Shown piece by piece: positions 16,620-24,126 of a DNA stretch of 25,103 nt (within the stretch, counting starts at the first letter, position 1; every line of letters starts with the position of its first letter). Location: contig AVPN01001083.1 in the NCBI GenBank assembly GCA_000695325.1, positions 1 to 25,103 on the forward strand, written 5' to 3'. Below the pieces are notes generated by a model. That model made no database searches and had not been told where the DNA came from. It worked only from the letters and a program-made list of their open reading frames with translations. Origin of the DNA: Pleurobrachia bachei (lineage: Eukaryota > Ctenophora > Tentaculata > Cydippida > Pleurobrachiidae). The position numbers were made by a program, and so were the translations under genes.

Positions 16620-19600
16620 TCGCAGTGGACGAGTCATGATGCCCGATGGAAGTAGGCTGAAGGATAGCAATGGAAGAACCAGGAGGGCTGGAAGAGCACC
16701 CGATGGTAGGCCAATGGTAGATGAAAACCACTGCGTCCTAGACCCAAAGGGAAGGAAAATCCCCGGTAGGGACGGAAAACCTGTTGTCATCCTGCCATCT
16801 AGGTCGGGTATGGACACCCCTAAAGACGGACAACCTCTAATGGCTGGTCTCATGGCCCCGGGTGCCCCAACATGCATCCTGCCTGACCCTGCCGCTGTTG
16901 AGAAAATGGAAGTTTCTCAACCAGTGGAACCGATTGTCCGACCCTCATTTGGAGGAGAAGAACCGAGGTTTAAAGCGGCCTCAGTACTACCACCGAGGAC
17001 AGTTAAACTTGCCTTTAGTAACCCTAGTGATGTGGACTTTATCGGCATGGATAGGAGTGGTCAGCCTGTGAATTTTATTGTGGAGAGAGTTAGTGATGAG
17101 ACCTTCCTTAAATTCCCAGTTTTTCATACCGGGGTTTACGTGGTGAGTCCAGTCTACCAGGGTCACTTGCTGGGTAACCCAGTGGTACTTCACGTTACTT
17201 TTATTGGGCAGCGACTCCTTCACTTTGTCCCTGCTGAGAGACCCAATGAGCCTAGACCAGTGTTCAGATCACCGCCTGAGGTCTGGAATGGAAAAGAGAT
17301 CGCCTTGATCTTTGATCTCCCGTCCAAGACACCTTTGAACTTTGAGGCTCAATGTCAAGATTTCAAGGGAAAGAATGTAGAAGTTCGCATGGAGAGAATG
17401 GGAACCAAGCTACACCTGATTTTCGAACCAAAGGCTGAGGGGGAGTACATTGTCTCCCTCACACGTAACTCGGAGGCCCTGTTAGCCACAATCAGTTGTA
17501 ATGTTGCTTTCTTCAATCGCCAAATCTCTCTGTACGAGGTCAAGGCACCTGAGTTCAGTCTACCTCACATCAACGCCGATCAAGTTAAGCCTCTAACCAG
17601 AGGGGACTCTGAGCGGGTAACTAGTGAGACGGTTGTGACTGAAGAGGTCTACGAGGAAGCGGATGACATTGAAGTAGAGATGGAAACCATCACCGAGGTG
17701 AAAAGTGCTCCAGTCTTCAAACAGCAAACCCCAACGGTTTCTGAAAATACCAAGATCGATCCTGAAACACAAGTCCGTGCTCCGACCTTCAATGGGGCAA
17801 CTGTTCGCCCACCCAGGTCGATCGAACTTTGTTTCACCAAGGCAAACAACCACATGGTTACATTTGAAGGTATCGACCAACACGGCCATCCTCTTGACAT
17901 GACTGAGGAACAAAAGGACGACAAGACCTATCTAACTTTCCCAGTGTCCCATCCTGGTGTTTATGTGGTGAGTCCAGTCTACCAGGGTCACTTGCTGGGA
18001 AACCCAGTGATACTTCACGTTACATTCATTGGTCAGCGACTCCTTCACCTTGTCCCTGCTGAGAAACCGAAAGAGCCTAGACCTGTGTTTAGATCTCCGC
18101 CTGAGGTCTGGAATGGAAAAGAGATCGCCTTGATCTTCGATCTCCCGTCCAAGACACCGAAACCTGTTTCTTATGAAGGGCACTGTGATAGGCCTAACAC
18201 AGTTGTTCGAGTTGAACGAATGGGAAACAAACTGCATCTGGTTTTCCAGCCAAAAGTCGAAGGAGAGTACACAATTTCTCTGACTAAAGATAAGAAAACT
18301 CTTCTTTCAACTGTGACCTGTAAGGTGGCGTTCTTCAACAGCCAGATATCTCTGTACGAACTCAAGACCCCTGAGTTCCCAATGCCTCACTTTGAAGAGT
18401 TAGACATCACCACTCAAGAGAAACTGTTAGCTAGAGAACCGGACAATGTTACCAAGACAACGAAGGTCTTGAAATCAACAGATGTGGAGGTGAAACCTTT
18501 GGATACGTCCCGACCTGTGTTCCCGGAGGAAGACAGTAGTTCTCATGTGGAGCTCCCAGTGTGGAGCATGTCTCCACGACACACTCCTGAATCCAAGGAA
18601 GTCATGGAAACGGAAGTCATGGAGACGGATGACATAGAGGTTGATGTCGGGAAGGTAAGGGTGGTTGCTCAGACACCATACCAGCCAAAACCAAATGATC
18701 GAGAACTAGGAGCACCAGATGTTGAAACAGTTGAAGAGGTAACTGAGGACCGACCCAAACCACCCGTCGAGAAGGAGATCCCACGTCCAGTGAAGGACAG
18801 TAAATGGTGGCCTTCATGGATGCCCAAACCATTTGACTATCCAGGGAAATCAAATGAAGCTGTTAAATCACCGACTGAGGAGGGTGAAGTCGAGGAAGAA
18901 GTGACAGAGGTTGTTATGGAAACAACCGTTAGAAGTGTTCCTACTTCTGAAGCAGTTAGTCTGTCGGAAATCAAGTCTCCTATCTTCAAACATGCTTCAG
19001 TTGTACCGCCGAGCTCCCTGAAACTGAAATTCAAAAACCCAAATGAAGTTCCAGTGACGTTTGTTGCAATGAATCAACTAGAGATGCCTCTAGACATGAA
19101 AAGGGAGCAAAGTGGAGATGACATTTTCTTGACTTTCCCAGTTTCCCATCCGGGTGTTTACGTGGTGAACCCAGTCTACCAGGGTCACTTGCTGGGTAAC
19201 CCAGTGGTACTTCACGTTACTTTCATTGGTCAGCAACTCCTTCATCTTGTCCCTGCCGAAAGACCCAGTGAGCCTAGGCCAGTGTTCAGATCTCCGCCTG
19301 AGGTCTGGAATGGAAAAGAGATAGCCTTGATCTTTGATGTGCCACTAAGTACACCGAGAAGCGTCAGGTTTGAAGGTCATAGTAACGTTCCTAACACCGC
19401 TGTCCGAGTAGAGCGAATGGGGTCCAAGCTACACTTAGTTTTCCAGCCGAAAACTGATCAAGGTTTTTACTCAATTTCACTCTTAGAGAACAAGACGAAT
19501 CTCGTTGCAACGGTGAATCTAAAGGTGGCCTTCTTTAACAATCAAATCCAACTCTATGAGATAAAGATCCCAGACTTTTCAACGCTACCGAGGTTTACTG

Positions 19601-22600
19601 ATGAGGACGGGAAACCTAAGAAGCGTATCGGTGTACCAACTGAACCAACTACTGACTCTGAAGACTCTTACAGTGGTGAAGATCTAGTGTTGGACGACTC
19701 AGAAATAATCTTGAAGGATGAGCCGACATCGGAATCCCCCATTGAATGGCCTGCTGCACCACCGAAGCTGTCAGATTCTGATGATTCTGAAGACTCATCA
19801 GAGGGGGAAGAATTAGTTTTGGACATTTTGAAACACCTCCAGGAAGACCTGCCATCAGCACCTTCTCTCATTGTAGAACCCACTCAGCAACCCACTGTCC
19901 AATCTACTCCTGTTGTCGACAGCGACACGGATGATTCATCTGATGGTCAGGAGATGGTTATGGATATTTTGAGAGAACTTCAAGATCCAGTTCCCTCCAA
20001 TGAACAGTTTGTAGAGGTTGAAGAGCAAGAATCCTTACCATCTAGTGAAGAAGATGCCACTGTCAGTGAACCAAAACCAAAACTACCAGTGTATCAGCAG
20101 CCCGAGGAAGAGGAAAAGGTGAAGGATAAGCCTGAAGACACCGAGAAGAAGTGGTGGCCCTCTTGGCTTCCCAAACCATTTGACTTTTCTGATAAGCCAG
20201 ATGCAGGTGGAGAACGAGGGGTTGTTTCACCAACCAAGGTTCGCAGCTACCCAAGCCCATTGGTAAATCCGGTCAAGGAACCATCCACCGTCTACAAGAA
20301 GATTGTGGAGCAGACGTTGCTTTCTAAATTGGATGTAGAGATTGATGAAGAAGATTTTGATGTAGAAGTCAAGACGGAGACAGTCGATGTTGTAAAGAGT
20401 GCTCCTTCATCAAAACACCTAAAGGACAGCGCTCCTAAAATGGCCGGTCTGAAAGCTCCAGGAAAGCCCTCACAAATTGTTCCCGATTTCAAAGACCCTC
20501 AGTTAAAGGATGAGTCCCTGGAAGAAGATTTTGACGTTGAAGTCATAATGGAAACAGTTGATGTTGTAAAGTGTGTTCCCGTTCCTTCTAAGATCTACCA
20601 GGGTCACTTGCTGGGTAACCCAGTGGTACTTCACGTTACTTTTGTTGGTCAGCGACTTCTTCACTATGTCCCTGCTGAGAGACCCAATGAGCCTAGACCA
20701 GTGTTCAGATCACCGCCTGAGGTATGGAATGGAAGAGAGATCGCATTGATCTTTGATGTGCCACTAAGTACACCGAGAAGCGTCAAGTTTGAAGGACATA
20801 GCAACGTTCCCAACACTGTTGTCCGTGTTGAGCGACTGGGGTCCAAGCTACACTTAGTTTTCCAGCCGAAATCTGATCAAGGTTTTTACTCAATTTCACT
20901 CTTAGAGAACAAGACGAATCTCGTTGCAACGGTGAATCTAAAGGTGGCCTTCTTTAACAATCAAATTCAGCTCTATGAGATTAAGATCCCAGACTTTTCG
21001 ACACTTCCGAGGTTTGTTGGGGAGGACGGGAAACCTAAGAAGCGTGTCGGTATACCAACTGAACCAACCACTGACTCAGAAGACTCTCTCGTTGGTGATG
21101 ATCTAGTGTTGGACGACTCAGAAATCTTGAAGCATGAGCCGACGTCAGAATCCCCCATTGAATGGCCTGCTGCACCACCAAAGCTCTCAGATTCTGACGA
21201 TTCTAAGGACTCATCTGAGGGGGAAGAATTAGTTTTGGACATTTTGAAACACCTCCAGGAAGACCTGCCAGCAGCGCCAATTGCAGAACAAGGTCAGCAA
21301 CCCACTCTCCAGTCTACTCCTGTTGTCGACAGCGACACGGATGATTCATCTGATAGTCAGGAGATTGTTATGGATATTTTGAGAGAACTCAATGATCCAG
21401 TTCCCTCCAATGAACAGTTTGTAGAGGTTGAAGAGCAAGAATCCTTACCATCTAGCGAGGAAGATGTCACTGTCAGTGAACCAAAACCGAAACTACCAAT
21501 GTATCACCAGCCCGAGGAAGAGGAAAAGGTTAAGGATAAGCCTGAAGACACCGAGAAGAAGTGGTGGCCCTCTTGGCTTCCCAAACCATTTGACTTTTCT
21601 GATAAGCCAGATCCAGGTGGAGAGCGAGGGGTTGTTTCACCGACCAAGGTTCGCAGCTACCCAAGTCCATTGGTAAATCCGGTCAGGGAACCATCCACCG
21701 TCTACAAGAAGATTGTGGAGCAGACGTTGCTTTCTAAATTGGATGTAGAGATTGATGAAGAAGATGTTGAAGTCAAGACAGAGACAGTCGATGTTGTCAA
21801 GAGTGCTCATTCACCAAAACAGCCAATGGACGGAGCTCCTAAAATGGCTGGCCTAAAAGCTCCCGGGAAGCCTTCACAAATAGTTCCTGACGTAGAAAAT
21901 CGTCAGTTGTCAGAAGTTGAGACTCTGGAAGAAGAGTTTGATGTTGAGGTCGAAATGGAAACAGTTGATGTTGTAAAGAGTGCTCCCGTTCTTTCTAAGA
22001 CGTCCCAAAAGAAATTCAACCCAGCTGAAAAGATCGAGGAAACTGAAGTTGTTCCCAAAGAGAAGATACTTGAAGTAGTGACCCAAGATTCCATGGAACA
22101 GTTCCTGGCCTATGATGTTCATCTCCATGACTACTCTGCCTCCGATTCTGATGCCTCTACTGACGCTCAACCCAAGTCTGGTAAGAAGCGACAGAGGAAG
22201 CGAGGTGTCATGAGGATCACCCAGGAAGGTCTTTTGGCCAGTCCTGATAACCGTCTAGTGTTTGGAAAGGACGGACTGCCACTGCGACCTTGTCCGGACC
22301 ATGACGGGCTTCCTAAAACGGACAGCAAAGACTACATGCTAGATCTCACTGGTAAACCTCTAATCGGACCTGACGGATACCGCATTAGACCTGGTCAGGG
22401 AACCTACGGACCCAGAGTGAACGCAGACGGACGTGTCTTCAGACCCTATGGGTCTGCTGTGGTTGACAGGTTTGATCGTCAGATCAGGGTTGGATTTGAC
22501 CGCAGAGGAAGGGTTCTAACGGACAGTTCGGGTCAGCTGCACGGAAAAGACAATGAGCCTCTCTTTGATGAGAACAATGAGCCGGTGATGTGCAGTGAGA

Positions 22601-24126
22601 ACGCCTACGTTGGACCTGATGGCACTGTCTACAAGGCGGACGGAACCCCCGTTCTAGAGTTCCACTCCAAAAAGCGGCTCCATGTTCAGTTGAAACAGGA
22701 CAAAACCCCGCGAGTAGACCAGTACGGTGAACTGGTTTGTCCGAAGAAGAAGCCCCTGAAAGACGATACTGGTCGCTCCTTGGTCCCTGGAAACTTGCCA
22801 TATGTCAGCAAGGGAGGCCGGGTAACTTTACCTAATGGCAGTCGACTGAAAGACAAGAAGGGAAGATCTAAGAAAGCAGGTCGTGCTCCTGACGGGAGAC
22901 CTCTGATGGACAAGCAGTGTCGTGTGCTGGCGCCTGACAAAAAGAACGTGCCTGGAAAAGATGGGAAACCTGTGCCTATCATGCCAACTAGAGCCGTTGA
23001 AAAACCAAAGAAACAGAAGGTTCCCTTTAGGTCTGATGTTGTGTCCCACTGGGCAAAGGCAATCAAAAATGCTCGTCAGCTCAAGGGTGTTGAAGTTGAA
23101 GAAGTGGAAATAGAGACTGGTTTAGTGACTGAAGAAGTCGAGGAAGACGTGACAGAGGTTGTCATGGAAACAGTTGATGTTGTCGAAAGTGCTCCTTCAC
23201 CAAAACATCCAATGGATACCGCTCCTAAAATGGCAGGCCTGAAAGCTCCCGGAAAGCCCTCGAAAATAGTCCCTGATTTCGAAGAAGATGAGTCTCTGGA
23301 AGAAGATTTTGATGTTGAAGTGAAAATGGAAACAGTTGATGTTGTAAAGAGTGCTCCTTCATCAAAACATGTAGTCCCTGGCTTGAAAGAATCACCAATT
23401 TCCCTAAAAGGTCCTTCCAGCCATGAAACAGTTAAAGTTCCTGAGTTTAAAGAGGCCTTTGTCGTTCCTCCCAGGTCTATCAAAGTACGGTACATAAATA
23501 GTTGCTTTAAGATTTCGTACCTGGTCATCGACCGACTTGGTTCACTTGTGGACTTGGAAAAAGAGATTAGTGAAAATAATACTTTCTTGACTTTCCCAGT
23601 GTCCCATCCTGGTGTTTATGTGGTGAGTCCAGTCTACCAGGGTCACTTGCTGGGTAACCCAGTGGTACTTCACGTTACTTTTATTGGGCAGCGACTTCTT
23701 CACTTTGTTCCTTCTGAGAGACCCAGTGAGCCTAGACCTGTGTTCAGATCACCGCCAGAGGTCTGGAGCGGAAAAGAGATCGCATTGAACTTCGATCTCC
23801 CGTCCAAGACACCGAAAACTGTTTCTTATGAAGGGCACTGTGATAGGCCTAACACAGTTGTTCGAATTGAACGAATGGGAAACAAACTGCATCTGGTTTT
23901 CCAGCCAAAAGTCGAAGGAGAGTACACAATTTCTCTGACTAAAGACAAGACCGACCTTTTAGAAACAGTGAGTTGCAATGTGGTATTCCGCAATAACCAG
24001 ATTACTGCATCCGAGGTCAAGATCCCGGAGTTCGCAATGCCACAACACCATTGCCCAAGAAAAACTGTTAACTGGACAGATCCCTGGTACCTCGAATTTA
24101 GTTCGTCATTCATCCGTTTTGGATGA
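15784..24126 (+). CDS. Giant filamin-repeat protein, segment 3 (Gly-Asp-Gly domains, paired filamin repeats, acidic motif-bearing linkers)
   Basis: An intron-free frame of about 2,780 codons. If the 836-bp copy is spliced out, its contribution starts at 16620. In order: hairpin domain 3 (16015-16809); linker with LMAGLMAPG; filamin-like pairs at about 16966-17520, 17780-18340 and 18980-19540; an acidic block with WWPSW motifs; a half pair from 20594; a duplicated acidic block to 22000; hairpin domain 4 (22201-22995); repeated DVVKSAP/MAGLKAPG linkers; and another filamin-like pair at about 23430-24000. Each pair joins VSHPGVYVVSPVYQGHLLGN to RLLHFVPAERP and PVFRSPPEVWNGKEIALIFD. The final ~25 codons after ~24045 are in the wrong frame; sense continues in the next segment. 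There is no methionine start here, as this is an internal part of one long protein. Confidence 0.85.
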   Translation, partial: VKSSPVPVVKSSPSPVKPQRPVGWPKSPTHAPTEKKREEVAGHVSDWTTPLADCAMSSDSEDSTCSDVEKGPQKRPKRRGVMRINPVGLLVSPDNRLVFGQNELPLRANPDETGLPEVNEKYQLLDPSGRPLVGPDGRVIKPGQGTYGPRVNGDGRVYRPYGSVIRNSRNVEIRAGFDQKGRVLTDSSGQLHGKDNEPLFDENNEPVMCSENAYVGPDGTVYKADGTPVMVSGKPMEVKLGRDKAPRVDERGELLDTRRNVLKDDSGDVVVPGNLPYVSRSGRVMMPDGSRLKDSNGRTRRAGRAPDGRPMVDENHCVLDPKGRKIPGRDGKPVVILPSRSGMDTPKDGQPLMAGLMAPGAPTCILPDPAAVEKMEVSQPVEPIVRPSFGGEEPRFKAASVLPPRTVKLAFSNPSDVDFIGMDRSGQPVNFIVERVSDETFLKFPVFHTGVYVVSPVYQGHLLGNPVVLHVTFIGQRLLHFVPAERPNEPRPVFRSPPEVWNGKEIALIFDLPSKTPLNFEAQCQDFKGKNVEVRMERMGTKLHLIFEPKAEGEYIVSLTRNSEALLATISCNVAFFNRQISLYEVKAPEFSLPHINADQVKPLTRGDSERVTSETVVTEEVYEEADDIEVEMETITEVKSAPVFKQQTPTVSENTKIDPETQVRAPTFNGATVRPPRSIELCFTKANNHMVTFEGIDQHGHPLDMTEEQKDDKTYLTFPVSHPGVYVVSPVYQGHLLGNPVILHVTFIGQRLLHLVPAEKPKEPRPVFRSPPEVWNGKEIALIFDLPSKTPKPVSYEGHCDRPNTVVRVERMGNKLHLVFQPKVEGEYTISLTKDKKTLLSTVTCKVAFFNSQISLYELKTPEFPMPHFEELDITTQEKLLAREPDNVTKTTKVLKSTDVEVKPLDTSRPVFPEEDSSSHVELPVWSMSPRHTPESKEVMETEVMETDDIEVDVGKVRVVAQTPYQPKPNDRELGAPDVETVEEVTEDRPKPPVEKEIPRPVKDSKWWPSWMPKPFDYPGKSNEAVKSPTEEGEVEEEVTEVVMETTVRSVPTSEAVSLSEIKSPIFKHASVVPPSSLKLKFKNPNEVPVTFVAMNQLEMPLDMKREQSGDDIFLTFPVSHPGVYVVNPVYQGHLLGNPVVLHVTFIGQQLLHLVPAERPSEPRPVFRSPPEVWNGKEIALIFDVPLSTPRSVRFEGHSNVPNTAVRVERMGSKLHLVFQPKTDQGFYSISLLENKTNLVATVNLKVAFFNNQIQLYEIKIPDFSTLPRFTDEDGKPKKRIGVPTEPTTDSEDSYSGEDLVLDDSEIILKDEPTSESPIEWPAAPPKLSDSDDSEDSSEGEELVLDILKHLQEDLPSAPSLIVEPTQQPTVQSTPVVDSDTDDSSDGQEMVMDILRELQDPVPSNEQFVEVEEQESLPSSEEDATVSEPKPKLPVYQQPEEEEKVKDKPEDTEKKWWPSWLPKPFDFSDKPDAGGERGVVSPTKVRSYPSPLVNPVKEPSTVYKKIVEQTLLSKLDVEIDEEDFDVEVKTETVDVVKSAPSSKHLKDSAPKMAGLKAPGKPSQIVPDFKDPQLKDESLEEDFDVEVIMETVDVVKCVPVPSKIYQGHLLGNPVVLHVTFVGQRLLHYVPAERPNEPRPVFRSPPEVWNGREIALIFDVPLSTPRSVKFEGHSNVPNTVVRVERLGSKLHLVFQPKSDQGFYSISLLENKTNLVATVNLKVAFFNNQIQLYEIKIPDFSTLPRFVGEDGKPKKRVGIPTEPTTDSEDSLVGDDLVLDDSEILKHEPTSESPIEWPAAPPKLSDSDDSKDSSEGEELVLDILKHLQEDLPAAPIAEQGQQPTLQSTPVVDSDTDDSSDSQEIVMDILRELNDPVPSNEQFVEVEEQESLPSSEEDVTVSEPKPKLPMYHQPEEEEKVKDKPEDTEKKWWPSWLPKPFDFSDKPDPGGERGVVSPTKVRSYPSPLVNPVREPSTVYKKIVEQTLLSKLDVEIDEEDVEVKTETVDVVKSAHSPKQPMDGAPKMAGLKAPGKPSQIVPDVENRQLSEVETLEEEFDVEVEMETVDVVKSAPVLSKTSQKKFNPAEKIEETEVVPKEKILEVVTQDSMEQFLAYDVHLHDYSASDSDASTDAQPKSGKKRQRKRGVMRITQEGLLASPDNRLVFGKDGLPLRPCPDHDGLPKTDSKDYMLDLTGKPLIGPDGYRIRPGQGTYGPRVNADGRVFRPYGSAVVDRFDRQIRVGFDRRGRVLTDSSGQLHGKDNEPLFDENNEPVMCSENAYVGPDGTVYKADGTPVLEFHSKKRLHVQLKQDKTPRVDQYGELVCPKKKPLKDDTGRSLVPGNLPYVSKGGRVTLPNGSRLKDKKGRSKKAGRAPDGRPLMDKQCRVLAPDKKNVPGKDGKPVPIMPTRAVEKPKKQKVPFRSDVVSHWAKAIKNARQLKGVEVEEVEIETGLVTEEVEEDVTEVVMETVDVVESAPSPKHPMDTAPKMAGLKAPGKPSKIVPDFEEDESLEEDFDVEVKMETVDVVKSAPSSKHVVPGLKESPISLKGPSSHETVKVPEFKEAFVVPPRSIKVRYINSCFKISYLVIDRLGSLVDLEKEISENNTFLTFPVSHPGVYVVSPVYQGHLLGNPVVLHVTFIGQRLLHFVPSERPSEPRPVFRSPPEVWSGKEIALNFDLPSKTPKTVSYEGHCDRPNTVVRIERMGNKLHLVFQPKVEGEYTISLTKDKTDLLETVSCNVVFRNNQITASEVKIPEFAMPQHHCPRKTVNWTDPWYLEFSSSFIRFG
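16015..16809 (+). other. Gly-Asp-Gly hairpin-repeat domain 3 (complete)
   Basis: About 265 residues from RRGVMRINPVG to ILPSRSG. Its first two thirds lie inside the second 836-bp copy. It ends with RRAGRAPDGRPMVDENHC and PGRDGKPVVI, the same C-terminal block as domain 1. A 147-bp stretch (16324-16470) is identical to domain 4. Confidence 0.75.
17944..18055 (+). repeat. Recurring ~110-bp near-identical block at the centre of filamin-like pairs
   Basis: This example encodes VSHPGVYVVSPVYQGHLLGN and the following strand up to LLHLVPAE. Very similar copies start at 9430, 11546, 17108, 19141, 20594 (second half only) and 23599, while the sequence upstream within each domain is strongly divergent. 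The nucleotide likeness exceeds what the protein needs, because synonymous positions also match. Confidence 0.8.
19175..20593 (+). repeat. Unit C1 of a 1.4-kb in-frame tandem duplication
   Basis: Starts TCTACCAGGGTCACTTGCTG in the middle of a filamin-like repeat and ends CCTTCTAAGA (PVPSK). The length of 1,419 bp is divisible by three. It holds the second half of one filamin-like repeat, a complete following repeat, an acidic Ser/Asp region with LVLDILKHLQEDLP and MVMDILRELQDPVP amphipathic stretches, the WWPSWLPKPFDF motif, and two linker motifs (DVEVKTETVDVVKSAP, PKMAGLKAPGKPS). Confidence 0.92.
20594..22000 (+). repeat. Unit C2 of the 1.4-kb tandem duplication
   Basis: Second copy, 1,407 bp, same order of parts. 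The junction VPVPSK-IYQGHLL joins a linker straight to the second half of a filamin repeat, so that repeat lacks its N-terminal strands, as in the 2.1-kb duplication. Differences from C1 include loss of the DFD residues in the first DVEV motif and QLSEVETLEEEFDV in place of the C1 linker. Confidence 0.92.
21841..22153 (+). repeat. Linker block preceding hairpin domain 4, repeated at the window end
   Basis: Encodes KMAGLKAPGKPSQIVPD, VEVEMETVDVVKSAPVLSKT, KEKILEVVTQDSMEQFLAYD and HDYSASDSD. It recurs at 24788-25103, about 2.95 kb downstream, so a whole module (linker, hairpin domain, linker, filamin pair) appears to repeat. Confidence 0.9.
22201..22995 (+). other. Gly-Asp-Gly hairpin-repeat domain 4 (mosaic)
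   Basis: About 265 residues from RGVMRITQEG to PIMPTRA. Its middle (22507-22653) is identical over 147 bp to domain 3 at 16324-16470. The next part (22691-22812) matches domain 1 at 14262-14383 over 122 bp with one synonymous difference (CCT/CCC). The remaining parts are clearly diverged from both. This patchwork indicates sequence exchange among the domain copies. Confidence 0.8.

Noticed and set aside
17136-17166. GTGAGT...CTACCAG inside the core filamin block as a tiny intron
   Set aside because: The would-be intron is only about 20 bases, the frame is open through it, and it encodes conserved SPVYQ residues of the repeat.
13772-22995. Gly-rich GPDG repeats as collagen or a bacterial surface repeat
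   Set aside because: There is no Gly-X-Y periodicity, no signal peptide and no cell-wall anchor; the spacing is variable and hairpin-like.
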